Source: Amycolatopsis marina (GTDB taxonomy: Bacteria; Actinomycetota; Actinomycetes; Mycobacteriales; Pseudonocardiaceae). From it: 64,000 nucleotides of DNA. Where the stretch lies: positions 1 through 64,000 of the forward strand of contig NZ_FOKG01000006.1 of NCBI RefSeq assembly GCF_900111885.1, in the 5' to 3' direction. The notes beneath the pieces were generated by a model. That model made no database searches. It was not told where the DNA came from and worked only from the letters and a program-made list of their open reading frames with translations. Shown piece by piece: positions 42,359-51,389 of the stretch (the stretch's first letter is position 1; each line of letters opens with the position of its first letter). The position numbers were made by a program, and so were the translations under genes.

Positions 42359-42856
42359 TCATTCCCGTACGATGCGGCGGCTCGCCTCCCGGTCCTTCTC
42401 CCGCTCCGACTCACTCTTCACCGGGATGATGCTGATGCCACCCGAGCTCTCCAGGACGGCGTACTCGATCTGGTCCATTCGCAACAGTCCCTGGCTCTTC
42501 CTGGCTGAGGCGAGAATGTCGTCGGTGCTGATGTGCTCCTTGCGCAGCCGCTCCTGCAGCGGCTCACCGTGCTCCACCAGCACCAGCGGAGCGCCCTCGG
42601 CCAGTCGGCTGAAGGTTGTGGACCGGGACTTCAGCATGTCGGCGACGCGGTCGAGCACCACAAGGGTGAGAATCGCCAGTGCCGCCGTGGTGATCGAGAA
42701 GTCGTCGCCGAGCAGCGCTTGTTGCGTCACCTCGCTGATGATCAGCAACAGCACCAGGTCGAACGTGGTGACCTGGGAGAGCGTCCGCTTGCCGGTGATC
42801 CGGAACAGCAGCAGCACGACCAGATAGATGACCAGCGCGCGCAGAATGATGTCCAC
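42359..42856 (-). CDS. DUF421/YetF-family membrane protein
   Basis: 165 aa. Three N-terminal helices (ALVIYLVVLLLFRITGKRTL, FDLVLLLIISEVTQQALLG, AALAILTLVVLDRV) are followed by a cytoplasmic alpha/beta domain: LVEHGEPLQERLRKEHISTDDILASARKSQG, then MDQIEYAVLESSGGISIIP. This is the complete YetF/DUF421 pattern. Function unknown, often stress related. ATG start; the C-terminal tail is highly charged. It is convergent with the response regulator gene, 8 bp apart. Confidence 0.88.
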   Translation of the reverse strand: MDIILRALVIYLVVLLLFRITGKRTLSQVTTFDLVLLLIISEVTQQALLGDDFSITTAALAILTLVVLDRVADMLKSRSTTFSRLAEGAPLVLVEHGEPLQERLRKEHISTDDILASARKSQGLLRMDQIEYAVLESSGGISIIPVKSESEREKDREASRRIVRE

Positions 42857-42892
42857 TGTGTTCTCCTCGCTGTCCTCGCTCCCGTCCGCCCG

Positions 42893-43405
42893 TCACGGGT
42901 ACACGAACTGCCAGAGCCGCGCTTGCCCGCCGGAGCCGCTCTCGATCGTCGCGGTGCGCACCCCGGCCCCGGAGCTCGGCCGCAGATCGAACCGCACCGT
43001 CAGCGAGGTGTCCGCCGCCGCGGGAAATTCGTAGACGAAGCGGCCGTTCCGCGCGGTCACCGTGTCCGGCTCGGGGGTGATGGACTGAACCTGGTTACTG
43101 GTCAGATATGCCTGGTCCACAGCGAGACTGACCGAGTCCGCTTCGGCGCTCCCCGGCGGGAATTCGGCGATCAGTGTGCTCTCGCCCAGATTGCGCACGA
43201 ACCGGTCGTAGCTGACGGACATGCTGCCGTCGCCGGCCGAGACGGTGGCCTCTCCCAATGGCCCGCCGCCCCACAGGCCCAGCAGACCGGCGAGCACGAT
43301 CAGGAACATGACAACCCAGCCGCCCCGGTCGATCCGCCACTCTCGCACCTGAAACCTGGGTTGCTCGCCGACCAGATCAGCGACGTCGCTCTTCTCCAGC
43401 CGCAT
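42893..43405 (-). CDS. single-pass membrane protein with extracytoplasmic beta domain
   Basis: 170 aa. A cytoplasmic N-terminus (about 28 residues), one helix (WVVMFLIVLAGLLGLWGGGPLG), and an outside domain of about 115 residues rich in beta-forming sequence (GSMSVSYDRFVRNLGESTLIAEFPPG, GRFVYEFPAAADTSLTVRFDLRP). The same layout occurs in proteins encoded next to DUF421 genes in other actinobacteria, which I recall only in general terms. The 36-bp gap to the DUF421 gene and shared direction suggest an operon. No enzymatic motif. Confidence 0.7.
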   Translation of the reverse strand: MRLEKSDVADLVGEQPRFQVREWRIDRGGWVVMFLIVLAGLLGLWGGGPLGEATVSAGDGSMSVSYDRFVRNLGESTLIAEFPPGSAEADSVSLAVDQAYLTSNQVQSITPEPDTVTARNGRFVYEFPAAADTSLTVRFDLRPSSGAGVRTATIESGSGGQARLWQFVYP

Positions 43406-43570
43406 ACTCGCCTCCTCACCGCCGGGCGCGCACCCGAAGCCCTGGTGTTCCCCCTCCTACCAGCCCAAAACCCGGGCGATCACGAGCGGGTGAACGGGCG
43501 TTTGACCGGTGGCGGCTCGGGTACGCGGAGTGTTCGGAAAACAGCCCATCACCGAATTGAGGTGACGAAA

Positions 43571-44026
43571 GTGAGTGAAACGGTCAGACCGGCGACCTCA
43601 CCCGTGCGAATGGCCGCCTACGCCGTGTCCGCGGTGTTTCTGCTCGTCGGCATCCTGGGTTTCATTCCCGGGGTGACCACCCAGTACGACCGGATGGAGT
43701 TCTGGTCGGTCGACTCCGATGCGTTACTGCTCGGGATCTTCGCGGTCTCGATTCTGCACAACCTGGTGCATCTGGCGTTCGGTGTCGTCGGCTTCGCGAT
43801 GGCCATGCGTCCGGGGGGCGCCAAGGCCTACCTGTTCGGCGGTGGCGTGGTCTACCTCGCGCTGTGGATCTACGGCCTGGTCATCGACCAGGACAGCGAG
43901 GCGAACTTCGTCCCGCTCAACGACGCCGACAACTGGTTGCATCTCGGCCTCGGGATCGGGATGATCCTGCTCGGCCTGCTGCCCAGCGGCGCGCGTTCGC
44001 GCGTCGGAACGGTTGGCCGCTCCTGA
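43571..44026 (+). CDS. DUF4383 membrane protein
   Basis: 151 aa from GTG at 43571, with GAGGTG about 6 bases upstream. Four membrane helices: YAVSAVFLLVGILGFIPG, HNLVHLAFGVVGFAMAMRPG, YLFGGGVVYLALWIYGLV, and WLHLGLGIGMILLGLLP. The HNLVHLxFGxxG and NADNWLHL-like (DADNWLHLGLG) blocks are the DUF4383 signature. Function unknown. The longer upstream open frame is antisense to neighbouring genes and was discarded. Confidence 0.88.
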   Translation: MSETVRPATSPVRMAAYAVSAVFLLVGILGFIPGVTTQYDRMEFWSVDSDALLLGIFAVSILHNLVHLAFGVVGFAMAMRPGGAKAYLFGGGVVYLALWIYGLVIDQDSEANFVPLNDADNWLHLGLGIGMILLGLLPSGARSRVGTVGRS

Positions 44027-44066
44027 CCGCCGACCGACGATTCGGACAACGAACCAGGAGTGGTGA

Positions 44067-44627
44067 ATGTTGGCACTGACCAGGACCGCCCACCGGATCC
44101 GCGAGTTGTATCAAGGTGACGCGCAGCGTCCCCTTCGCGGATATGCGGTGGTGCTGGGCACCTACGGAGCCCTGGCCGGCGCACTCACCGGCGCCGGCCG
44201 GGCGCTCGGTGTCCGGGTGCCCGAACGCATCGGCCTCGGGGACACCGTTCTTCTGACCATCGCGACGCACAAGGCGAGCAGGTTGCTGGCGAAGGACACG
44301 GTCACCAGCCCGCTACGCGCGCCCTTCACCCGCTATCAGGAACCCGCGGGCCAGTCCGAGTTGCACGAGTCGGTCCGTGGCCAGGGAGCCCAGCATGCGA
44401 TCGGCGAGGTGCTCACCTGTCCGTTCTGCCTCGCCGTCTGGGTCGCGTCCGGCCTCACGGCAGGCTTGGCTTTCGCCCCCAGACAGACCCGGCTGATCAG
44501 CACAATACTCACGGTCGTTGCGGGAGCCGATGTGCTGCACCTGGCCTATGACGGCGGGAAGCAACTGCTGACGCGCGTGTCGAATGAGGCACGGCAAACG
44601 GAGTCCGCCAAGACGCACGGACGTTAG
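44067..44627 (+). CDS. DUF1360 family protein
   Basis: 186 aa. ATG with CAGGAG 6 bases upstream. Blocks GLGDTVLLTIATHKASRLLAKDTVTSPLRAPF and GEVLTCPFCLAVWVASGLTAG (two cysteines in CPFC) are the DUF1360 signature. Three to four membrane helices are expected. Related to the spore-coat-associated YjcA-like group; its role in actinobacteria is unknown. It overlaps the convergent SPW-repeat gene by 4 bp. Confidence 0.85.
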   Translation: MLALTRTAHRIRELYQGDAQRPLRGYAVVLGTYGALAGALTGAGRALGVRVPERIGLGDTVLLTIATHKASRLLAKDTVTSPLRAPFTRYQEPAGQSELHESVRGQGAQHAIGEVLTCPFCLAVWVASGLTAGLAFAPRQTRLISTILTVVAGADVLHLAYDGGKQLLTRVSNEARQTESAKTHGR

Positions 44628-45172
44628 CGCCCGTGCGCGGCTCCCTCGTTCTCCCTGCGGCGCATCGCGAACGTGATCGCCGCGCTGATCACCGCCAGTG
44701 CCAGCACGACGATTCCGACGACGACGTCGTTGACCACCGCCCGGCTCGCGTCCTGGCCCTCGTTGTAGCCGAGCACGAACGGCGCGGCCACCAGCCACCC
44801 GCCCAGGACGGCGTTCACCAGGCTGAACCACGGCACCTGACGCGGTGACACGGTGCGCACCAGGGCGAGCAGCGCGATGGCCACCCCCAGCACAACGTCG
44901 TTCCAGTAACCCGGCCTGCCTGCTCCCGTCCCGGCGTAGTCGAGCGCGAACGGCGCACTCGCCAGCCACACGCCCGCGAGGAACGCGAGGCCGCTGGGCA
45001 GGCTGGCGCCGAAGGATTCCGGCCGTGGTTCGAACATCGGCGGCGGCGAATAGGCGTACGGGGCGTCCTCGGGAGCCCACGGCGGCGACTCGCTCAGCTT
45101 CCCCTGACCGAGGGAACAGCCGTCGGGCACGTCTTTGGCGTACTGCTCGGGGTACTCGTGCGGTCCGCTCAT
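44624..45172 (-). CDS. SPW-repeat membrane protein
   Basis: 182 aa from ATG at 45172, with GAGAGGA 7 bases upstream. A Pro/Glu-rich N-terminal 65 residues is followed by two SPW units: FLAGVWLASAPFALDYAG with VVLGVAIALLALVRTVSP, and VLGGWLVAAPFVLGYNEG with VVVGIVVLALAVISAA. Four membrane helices in total. SPW proteins are of unknown function. It ends within the stop of the DUF1360 gene. Confidence 0.85.
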   Translation of the reverse strand: MSGPHEYPEQYAKDVPDGCSLGQGKLSESPPWAPEDAPYAYSPPPMFEPRPESFGASLPSGLAFLAGVWLASAPFALDYAGTGAGRPGYWNDVVLGVAIALLALVRTVSPRQVPWFSLVNAVLGGWLVAAPFVLGYNEGQDASRAVVNDVVVGIVVLALAVISAAITFAMRRRENEGAAHGR

Positions 45173-45213
45173 GGGGTCGTCCTCTCTGCAGGGCCGGTCG
45201 TCCTGCGGTGCGG

Positions 45214-48200
45214 TCAGCCGAATCTGCGCCGCAACGATCGGGCGGCGAACGCAACCGGCGCGGCCACGAGTGTCGTGGCGCCGGCCACCGCTGCGGCCTT
45301 GCCCAGCGGCGATGGCGGCGGCGGGCGGCTCGGGACCGGCTCCCCGCCACGGACGGCAGCGGCGAGTACCTCCGCGCTGTGCAGCGGCGCATCGCTGCCC
45401 GACTGCTCGATTTGTGTGCGGCAACTGAACCCGTCGGCCAGCACCAGCGTGTTCTCGTCCGCCTCCCGGACGGCGGGCATCAGTTTGTCCTCGGCGCAGG
45501 CCACCGACACGTCGTAGTGCCCCTGTTCGAAACCGAAGTTCCCGGCGAGACCGCAACATCCCGCGTCGAGCACCTCGACGTCCACACCGGACTCCCGCAG
45601 GAGCTCTCGGTCGGCCTCGAACCCGAGGATCGCGTGGTGGTGGCAGTGCGGCTGCGCGATGGCTTGCCTGCGCTCCCCCTGGAGGCTGGGCCGCCAGTCC
45701 GGGGCACGCTCGGCCAGCAGTTCGGCCACGGTCCGCGTCTGCCCGGCGAGCCGGTGGGCATCCTCGTCGCCGTGCATGAGCTCGGGCAGGTCAGAGCGGA
45801 ACACGGCCGCGCAACTGGGTTCCAGCACCACCACGGGCGTGCCGTCGCGCAGCTGCGGGCGCAGGACCTCGAGTGTGCGACCCAGAACCCGTTTGGCAGT
45901 GTCGAGCTGACCGGTGGATATCCAGGTAAGTCCACAACAGACGGTCTTCTCCGGGACCTCGACGGCGAACCCGGCCGCTTCGAGCACTTCGACAGCGGCC
46001 TTCGCCACAGCCGGATGGAAGCCGTTGGTGAACGTGTCCGGCCACAGTAGGACCGTGCCCAGCTCGCCGGTAGAGTTCGGTCCACGGCGGGCGAACCAGT
46101 CGCTGAATCGCTCCTCGGCGAACAGGGGTATCTCCCGCCGCCGGTCGACCCCGCCCGCGGCCTTCAGCAGCCGGCTCAACCCGGGCGTGTGCGCGAGGGC
46201 ATTGACCCAGCGCGGCGCGATCGCCGCGAGCCGGGCCCACAGTGGCAGCCAGCCCATCGAGTAGTGCGGCATCGGCCGCAGTCTGCCCTCGAAGTGGTGC
46301 GAGAGAAACTCGGCCTTGTAGGTGGCCATGTCGACGTTGACCGGGCAGTCGCTGCGACAGCCTTTGCAGGCGAGACACAGGTCCAGTGCGTCGTACACGG
46401 CCTCCGACCGCCACCCGTCGGTGATGACGTCCCCGTTCAGCATCTCGAACAGCAGTCTGGCCCTGCCGCGCGTGGAGTGCTCCTCCTCCCGAGTGGCGCG
46501 GTAGCTCGGGCACATAACTCCGTTCTCCTCACCCCTGCACTTGCCCACCCCGACACAGCGGTTGGCGGCGCGGCTGAAGCGGTGGTCGTCCTCCGGGTAG
46601 GCGAAGTGCGTGCTGGGCTCCCACGGCCGGAACCCCGCTCCCTGTCTCAGGTTCGTGTCCAGTGGGTCGGGATGCACCAGTTTGCCGGGGTTCATCCGGT
46701 TGTCCGGGTCGAACAGCGCCTTGCACTCCTGGAACGCCGAGACGATCGCATCACCGAACATGACCGGCAGCAGTTCTCCTCGCGACTGACCGTCGCCGTG
46801 CTCGCCGGACAGCGAACCGCCGTAGGCGACGACGAGCCGGGCGGCCTCCTCGGCGAACGCCCGATAGCGGGCGATGCCCTCGGCGGTCATCAGGTCGAAC
46901 GGGATACGGGTGTGCACGCAGCCCTGACCGAAATGCCCGTACAGTGCGGCGGCCCCATAGCCGTACCGACCCAGCAGCTCGCGGAAGTCGCGCAGGTAGT
47001 CGCCGAGACGCTGCGGGGGCACCGCCGCGTCCTCCCACCCCTCGTGGGTCTCGGGACCCTGCGGTGGGTAGGCGGTGGCTCCCAGCCCGGATTCACGTGC
47101 CTCCCACAGGTTCTCCTCCTCTTCGGGGTCGTTGAGGAACGCCGTGGACGGTGCGCGCTCTCCCCTACCGAGGTCGTCGATCAGTGCCCTCGCCTTGCGG
47201 TCGGCCTCGTCCTGGTCTTCACCGACGAACTCCACCATCAGCCAGCCACTGCCCTCCGGCAGTTCCCGCAGCGCCTTCTCGGCGAGGCCCCGGCTGTGCT
47301 CCAACTCGATGAGCCGGTCGTCCAGTCCTTCCAGCGCGTGCGGCTCGTGCGGCAGCACGTCGTTGACCGCGTCGGCGGCGACGGTGACGTCCGGGTACCC
47401 GAGCACGACCAGGGTGCTCGCCGCGGGCGTCTCGACCAGTTCGAGTTCCGCACGAAGCACCGTGACGAGCGTGCTCTCACTGCCGACGAGGGCCTCCGCC
47501 AGGTTGAACCGGTTCTCGGGCAGCAACGAATCGAGGTTGTAGCCGGACACCCGTCGCGGGATGTCCGGGTAGCGGGTCCGGATCTCGGCGAGGTAGCGGT
47601 CGCGCAGATCGCGCAGGCCGCGGTAGATCTCCGCCATGCGCCCGCCCTCGGCGAGCGCCGCATCGTACTGCTCGTCGCTGGTCTCCCCCACCCACATTCG
47701 CAACCCGTCGTAGGTGAGGATCTCGAGCTTACGTACCGACTCCGCCATCTTCCCGTAGGCCTGCGCGGTCGATCCGCACGAGTTGTTGCCGATCATCCCG
47801 CCTATCGTGCAGCTGACGTGCGTGGACGGTTTCGGTCCCACCATCAGCCCGTACGCGGCGAGTTCGTCGTTGACGTTGTCCAGCGCGACCCCCGGCTCGA
47901 TGACCGCCGTCCCGCGTTCCGTATCCAGGGACACAAGGCGGGTGCAGTACTTGCTCCAGTCGATGACCACGGCGATGTTGCAGCACTGGCCTGCCAGACT
48001 CGTTCCGCCTCCCCTGGAAAGCACCGGAACGTCGTGTTCGTGGCACACCGCGACCGCGTTCACCGCGTCGTCCACGGTGGACGGCAGCACGACACCGATC
48101 GGCACCTGCCGGTAGTTCGACGCCGCCGTCGAATAGGTGCCCCTGCTGCCCGCGTCGAACCGGACCTCGCCCCGCACCCGCCGTCGCAGGTCCTCCTCGA

Positions 48201-48249
48201 GCGCCTGGTACGGAACCGTCGGCATCGGGAGTTGCCGGGTCGTGCTCAC
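45214..48249 (-). CDS. large FAD-linked oxidase / Fe-S oxidoreductase (D-lactate or D-2-hydroxyacid dehydrogenase type)
   Basis: 1011 aa from GTG at 48249 (GGGGAGGA upstream). Residues 1-500 are an FAD-binding PCMH/VAO domain (VPVLSRGGGTSLAGQCCN, GPKPSTHVSCTIGGMIGNNSCGS, YGGSLSGEHGDGQSRGELL). Two cysteine clusters follow, RCVGVGKCRGEENGVMCPSY and LCLACKGCRSDCP, then two CCG-type heterodisulfide-reductase-like blocks (TVCCGLTWIS, LDAGCCGLAGNFG). The end is unusual: a Pro-run linker and a hydrophobic segment (KAAAVAGATTLVAAPVAFAARS) that could anchor it in the membrane. It probably oxidises D-lactate or a similar 2-hydroxyacid and passes electrons to quinone. Confidence 0.88.
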   Translation of the reverse strand: MSTTRQLPMPTVPYQALEEDLRRRVRGEVRFDAGSRGTYSTAASNYRQVPIGVVLPSTVDDAVNAVAVCHEHDVPVLSRGGGTSLAGQCCNIAVVIDWSKYCTRLVSLDTERGTAVIEPGVALDNVNDELAAYGLMVGPKPSTHVSCTIGGMIGNNSCGSTAQAYGKMAESVRKLEILTYDGLRMWVGETSDEQYDAALAEGGRMAEIYRGLRDLRDRYLAEIRTRYPDIPRRVSGYNLDSLLPENRFNLAEALVGSESTLVTVLRAELELVETPAASTLVVLGYPDVTVAADAVNDVLPHEPHALEGLDDRLIELEHSRGLAEKALRELPEGSGWLMVEFVGEDQDEADRKARALIDDLGRGERAPSTAFLNDPEEEENLWEARESGLGATAYPPQGPETHEGWEDAAVPPQRLGDYLRDFRELLGRYGYGAAALYGHFGQGCVHTRIPFDLMTAEGIARYRAFAEEAARLVVAYGGSLSGEHGDGQSRGELLPVMFGDAIVSAFQECKALFDPDNRMNPGKLVHPDPLDTNLRQGAGFRPWEPSTHFAYPEDDHRFSRAANRCVGVGKCRGEENGVMCPSYRATREEEHSTRGRARLLFEMLNGDVITDGWRSEAVYDALDLCLACKGCRSDCPVNVDMATYKAEFLSHHFEGRLRPMPHYSMGWLPLWARLAAIAPRWVNALAHTPGLSRLLKAAGGVDRRREIPLFAEERFSDWFARRGPNSTGELGTVLLWPDTFTNGFHPAVAKAAVEVLEAAGFAVEVPEKTVCCGLTWISTGQLDTAKRVLGRTLEVLRPQLRDGTPVVVLEPSCAAVFRSDLPELMHGDEDAHRLAGQTRTVAELLAERAPDWRPSLQGERRQAIAQPHCHHHAILGFEADRELLRESGVDVEVLDAGCCGLAGNFGFEQGHYDVSVACAEDKLMPAVREADENTLVLADGFSCRTQIEQSGSDAPLHSAEVLAAAVRGGEPVPSRPPPPSPLGKAAAVAGATTLVAAPVAFAARSLRRRFG

Positions 48250-48326
48250 GCGTCCTCCCCAGGGTTGAGTACGTGGCATGCGGGTAGCCGGTGACTGAGG
48301 AATGCCCGACCGAGCGAGGAGGAAAC

Positions 48327-50117
48327 ATGCCGGAGACGGTTGGCGACTACCTGCTGCAGCGCCTGCGGGACTGGGGCGTCGAGGAGGTGTTCTCCTATCC
48401 GGGCGACGGGATCAACGGGATCCTCGCCGCGTTCGAGAAGGCCGGCAACGAGCCCCGTTTCGTGCAGTCGCGACATGAGGAGATGTCGGCGTTCCAGGCG
48501 GTCGGGTTCGCCAAGTTCACTGGCCGGGTGGGTGTCTGCATGGCGACCTCCGGTCCCGGCGCCGTGCACCTGCTCAACGGCCTCTACGACGCGAAGCTCG
48601 ACCACGTCCCGGTCGTGGCCATCGTCGGCCAGACCGCGCGCAGCGCAATGGGCGGGCACTACCAGCAGGAGATCGATCTTCAGCCGCTCTTCAAGGACGT
48701 CGCCAGCGAGTACCTCGTCGAGGTCAACGTCGCCGAACAGCTGCCGAACGCGCTCGACCGCGCGTTCCGCACGGCGGAGGCTCGGCGGTCACCAACAGCG
48801 GTGATCATCCCGGCCGATCTCCAGGAGGAGGAGTACACCCCGCCGCAGCACGCGTTCAAACACGTTCCCTCCAGCCCGCCGAGCGTCGCCAGGTCGGTCG
48901 TCGTGCCACCGGACGACGAGGTCGGCAGGGCGGCCGAGGTGCTCAACTCCGGCGAGAAGGTCGCCGTCCTGGTTGGCCAGGGTGCGCGCAATGCCGCCGA
49001 CGAGGTCCGGCAGCTCGCCGACATCACCGGCGCGGGAGTGGCGAAGGCGTTGCTCGGCAAGGACGTGCTGCCGGACGATCTGCCCTACGTCACCGGGTCG
49101 ATCGGCCTGCTCGGCACCAGGCCGAGCTACGAGCTCATGCGGGACTGCGACACCCTGCTCATCGTCGGGTCCAACTTCCCGTACACCCAGTTCATGCCGG
49201 AGTTCGGACAGGCCAGGGCGGTGCAGATCGACATCGACGGCAGCCTGATCGGTATGCGTTACCCGACCGAGGTCAATCTGGTCGGCGAGGCGAAGGGCAC
49301 CCTGCGCGCACTGCTCCCGCTCCTGCAGCGCAAGCAGGACCGGTCCTGGCGAGAGACGATCGAGAAGAACGTCTCCGACTGGTGGGACACCATGGAGCAG
49401 CAGGCGATGCTGGAGGCCAAGCCGGTCAACCCGATGCGGGTGGTGCACGAACTGTCGCCGCGCATCCCGGAGGACGCGATCGTCACAGCCGACTCCGGGT
49501 CGTCGACCAACTGGTACGCGCGGAATCTGAGGATGCGGGGCCGGATGCGCGGCTCCCTCTCCGGTACCCTCGCCACGATGGGGCCCGCTGTCCCATACGC
49601 CATCGGCGCGAAGTTCGCCCATCCTGACCGGCCGGTGATCGCCCTCGTCGGCGACGGTGCCATGCAGATGAACGGGCTCGCGGAGCTGATCACCATCGCG
49701 CGCTACCGGAAACTCTGGTCGGACCCGCGGCTGGTCGTGTGCGTGTTCCACAACAACGATCTGAACCAGGTCACCTGGGAGCTGCGGGCGATGGGTGGCT
49801 CGCCGAAGTTCGAGGAGTCACAGTCCATTCCGGACATCTCCTATGCCGACATCGCGCGTTCGCTCGGCCTCGAGGCGATCGCCGTGGACACGCCGGACGC
49901 GCTGGGCGATGCCTGGGATCGCGTGCTCGCCGCCGACCGGCCCGCGGTGCTCGACGTGCGCTGTGACCCGGAGGTCCCGCCGATCCCGCCGCACGCCACG
50001 TTCGAGCAGATGAAGTCCACGGCTGAGTCGGTACTCAAGGGTGACCCGAACGCATGGCACCTGATGCTGCAGGGCGCGAAGACGAAGGTGCAGGAGTTCA
50101 TCCCGAATCGCCGCTGA
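48327..50117 (+). CDS. thiamine-diphosphate enzyme, pyruvate oxidase/dehydrogenase (quinone)-like
   Basis: 596 aa from ATG at 48327, with GAGGAGG upstream. Three TPP-family domains: the catalytic Glu51 in QSRHEEMSAFQAVGFAK, the central FAD/NAD-like domain (VLVGQGARNAADEVRQLAD), and the TPP-binding motif GDGAMQMNGLAELITIARYRKLW with the closing NND. It is closest in outline to PoxB-like enzymes that decarboxylate pyruvate to acetate, though acetolactate synthase-like proteins share these motifs. It is divergent from the large FAD/Fe-S oxidase gene, so lactate-to-pyruvate-to-acetate is a possible pathway. Confidence 0.88.
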   Translation: MPETVGDYLLQRLRDWGVEEVFSYPGDGINGILAAFEKAGNEPRFVQSRHEEMSAFQAVGFAKFTGRVGVCMATSGPGAVHLLNGLYDAKLDHVPVVAIVGQTARSAMGGHYQQEIDLQPLFKDVASEYLVEVNVAEQLPNALDRAFRTAEARRSPTAVIIPADLQEEEYTPPQHAFKHVPSSPPSVARSVVVPPDDEVGRAAEVLNSGEKVAVLVGQGARNAADEVRQLADITGAGVAKALLGKDVLPDDLPYVTGSIGLLGTRPSYELMRDCDTLLIVGSNFPYTQFMPEFGQARAVQIDIDGSLIGMRYPTEVNLVGEAKGTLRALLPLLQRKQDRSWRETIEKNVSDWWDTMEQQAMLEAKPVNPMRVVHELSPRIPEDAIVTADSGSSTNWYARNLRMRGRMRGSLSGTLATMGPAVPYAIGAKFAHPDRPVIALVGDGAMQMNGLAELITIARYRKLWSDPRLVVCVFHNNDLNQVTWELRAMGGSPKFEESQSIPDISYADIARSLGLEAIAVDTPDALGDAWDRVLAADRPAVLDVRCDPEVPPIPPHATFEQMKSTAESVLKGDPNAWHLMLQGAKTKVQEFIPNRR

Positions 50118-50120
50118 GTC

Positions 50121-51218
50121 ATGATCGGATCCGCGATCGAGGACCTGACCGCCGCGGCCTACCGGATCCCGACGCCGGGTCCGGAGGCCGACGGCACGCT
50201 TCGCTGGGACGGCACGACCATCGTCGTCGTGCAGGTGCACTGCGGTGACGTCACCGGGCTGGGCTGGACCTACGCCAACGAGGCCTGTGTGGATCTCGTG
50301 CGGGGAGTGCTCGCCGACCGGCTGCGCGGCCGCGACGTGCTGGACACCCCGGCCTGCTGGCACGCGATGCAGCGGCGGGTACGCAATCTGGGCCGTGTCG
50401 GTCTGGTGTCGTGCGCGATGTCCGCAGTGGACATCGCGCTCTGGGACGCCGCCGCACGACTGCGGGAGATGCCGCTGTGCAGGCTACTCGGGCGGGTGCA
50501 CGACAGCGTCGACGTCTACGGCAGCGGCGGGTTCACCACGTACGACGAGGCACGGCTCACCGCCCAGCTGGAGAACTGGGTCGGTGACCAGGGAATCCCC
50601 CGGGTAAAGATCAAGATCGGCGAAGCGTGGGGCAACCGCGTCGAGCGGGACGTCGCCAGGGTCGCCCACACGCGGAAGGTCGCGGGGGCGAACGCCGAGG
50701 TTTACGTGGACGCGAACGGCGCCTACAGCGCGGCCAGGGCCGCCAGGGTGGGCGAACTGCTCGCCGAGTGGAACGTCACGTGGTTCGAGGAACCGGTGTC
50801 GAGCGACGATCTCGACGGGCTGCGTCGCGTGCGCGACGCCGTCTCGGCCGACGTCGCCGCGGGCGAGTACGGCTACGACCTGCCCTACTTCCGCAGGATG
50901 CTCGACGCCGGGTCCGTCGACTGCCTGCAGGTGGACGTCACCCGCTGCGGCGGGTACACCGAGTGGTTGCGGATCACCGCACTGGCGGCGGCCGCCAACC
51001 TCGACGTGTCCGCGCACTGTGCGCCCAACGTCTCCGTGCCCGCCGCGGTGGCCACGGCGAACTTCCGGCACGTCGAGTGGTTCGCCGACCACGAACGCAT
51101 CGAACCGATGCTGTTCACCGGAACGCTGAGCCCGGACGGTGGTTCGGTCGCGCCGGACCTGTCGGCACCGGGGCACGGACTGGCGTTCTCGGCGGAGGGG
51201 CGCTACCGGATCCGCTGA
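50121..51218 (+). CDS. enolase-superfamily (mandelate racemase/muconate lactonizing type) enzyme
   Basis: 365 aa, starting 3 bp after the TPP enzyme stop. Full set of catalytic positions: Lys163/Lys165 in RVKIKIG, metal ligands Asp197 (YVDANGAY), Glu223 (WFEEPV) and Glu249 (AAGEYGYD), and His299 in SAHCAPNVS. The enzyme abstracts a proton alpha to a carboxylate; likely a sugar-acid dehydratase, since His in place of the third-barrel acid is usual there. The exact acid is not readable. It ends next to the accessory island border at 51.2 kb. Confidence 0.88.
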   Translation: MIGSAIEDLTAAAYRIPTPGPEADGTLRWDGTTIVVVQVHCGDVTGLGWTYANEACVDLVRGVLADRLRGRDVLDTPACWHAMQRRVRNLGRVGLVSCAMSAVDIALWDAAARLREMPLCRLLGRVHDSVDVYGSGGFTTYDEARLTAQLENWVGDQGIPRVKIKIGEAWGNRVERDVARVAHTRKVAGANAEVYVDANGAYSAARAARVGELLAEWNVTWFEEPVSSDDLDGLRRVRDAVSADVAAGEYGYDLPYFRRMLDAGSVDCLQVDVTRCGGYTEWLRITALAAAANLDVSAHCAPNVSVPAAVATANFRHVEWFADHERIEPMLFTGTLSPDGGSVAPDLSAPGHGLAFSAEGRYRIR

Positions 51219-51239
51219 GCACCCACGGCCGATCGCTCT

Positions 51240-51368
51240 TATAAGCTTGCCGTTCTCGATCTTTGAAACCTTGGACGGCTGCCATGACAACAAATCAGCA
51301 AGCTGTCGGCCGGTCATCTTGGCCTGCTGGCGCAACTCGCGGAGTCGTGTGCCAAGTGCAACGCGCAC
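51240..51368 (-). pseudogene. truncated HTH (XRE/Scr1-type) regulator, N-terminal fragment
   Basis: About 43 codons: VRVALGTRLRELRQQAKMTG, then RQLADLLSWQPSKVSKIENG, the N-terminal helix-turn-helix of the actinobacterial DUF5753-type regulators. After ENGK the similarity stops at about 51245 and no effector domain follows, so the gene is cut at the border with the enolase-superfamily gene. It is normally paired with a DUF6879-type gene, a broken copy of which lies next to it. Confidence 0.7.
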
Positions 51369-51389
51369 GCTTCATGGACGTTCGAAGCG

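Noticed and set aside
46189..48294. 701-aa plus-strand open frame
   Set aside because: Antisense shadow of the large FAD/Fe-S oxidase gene.
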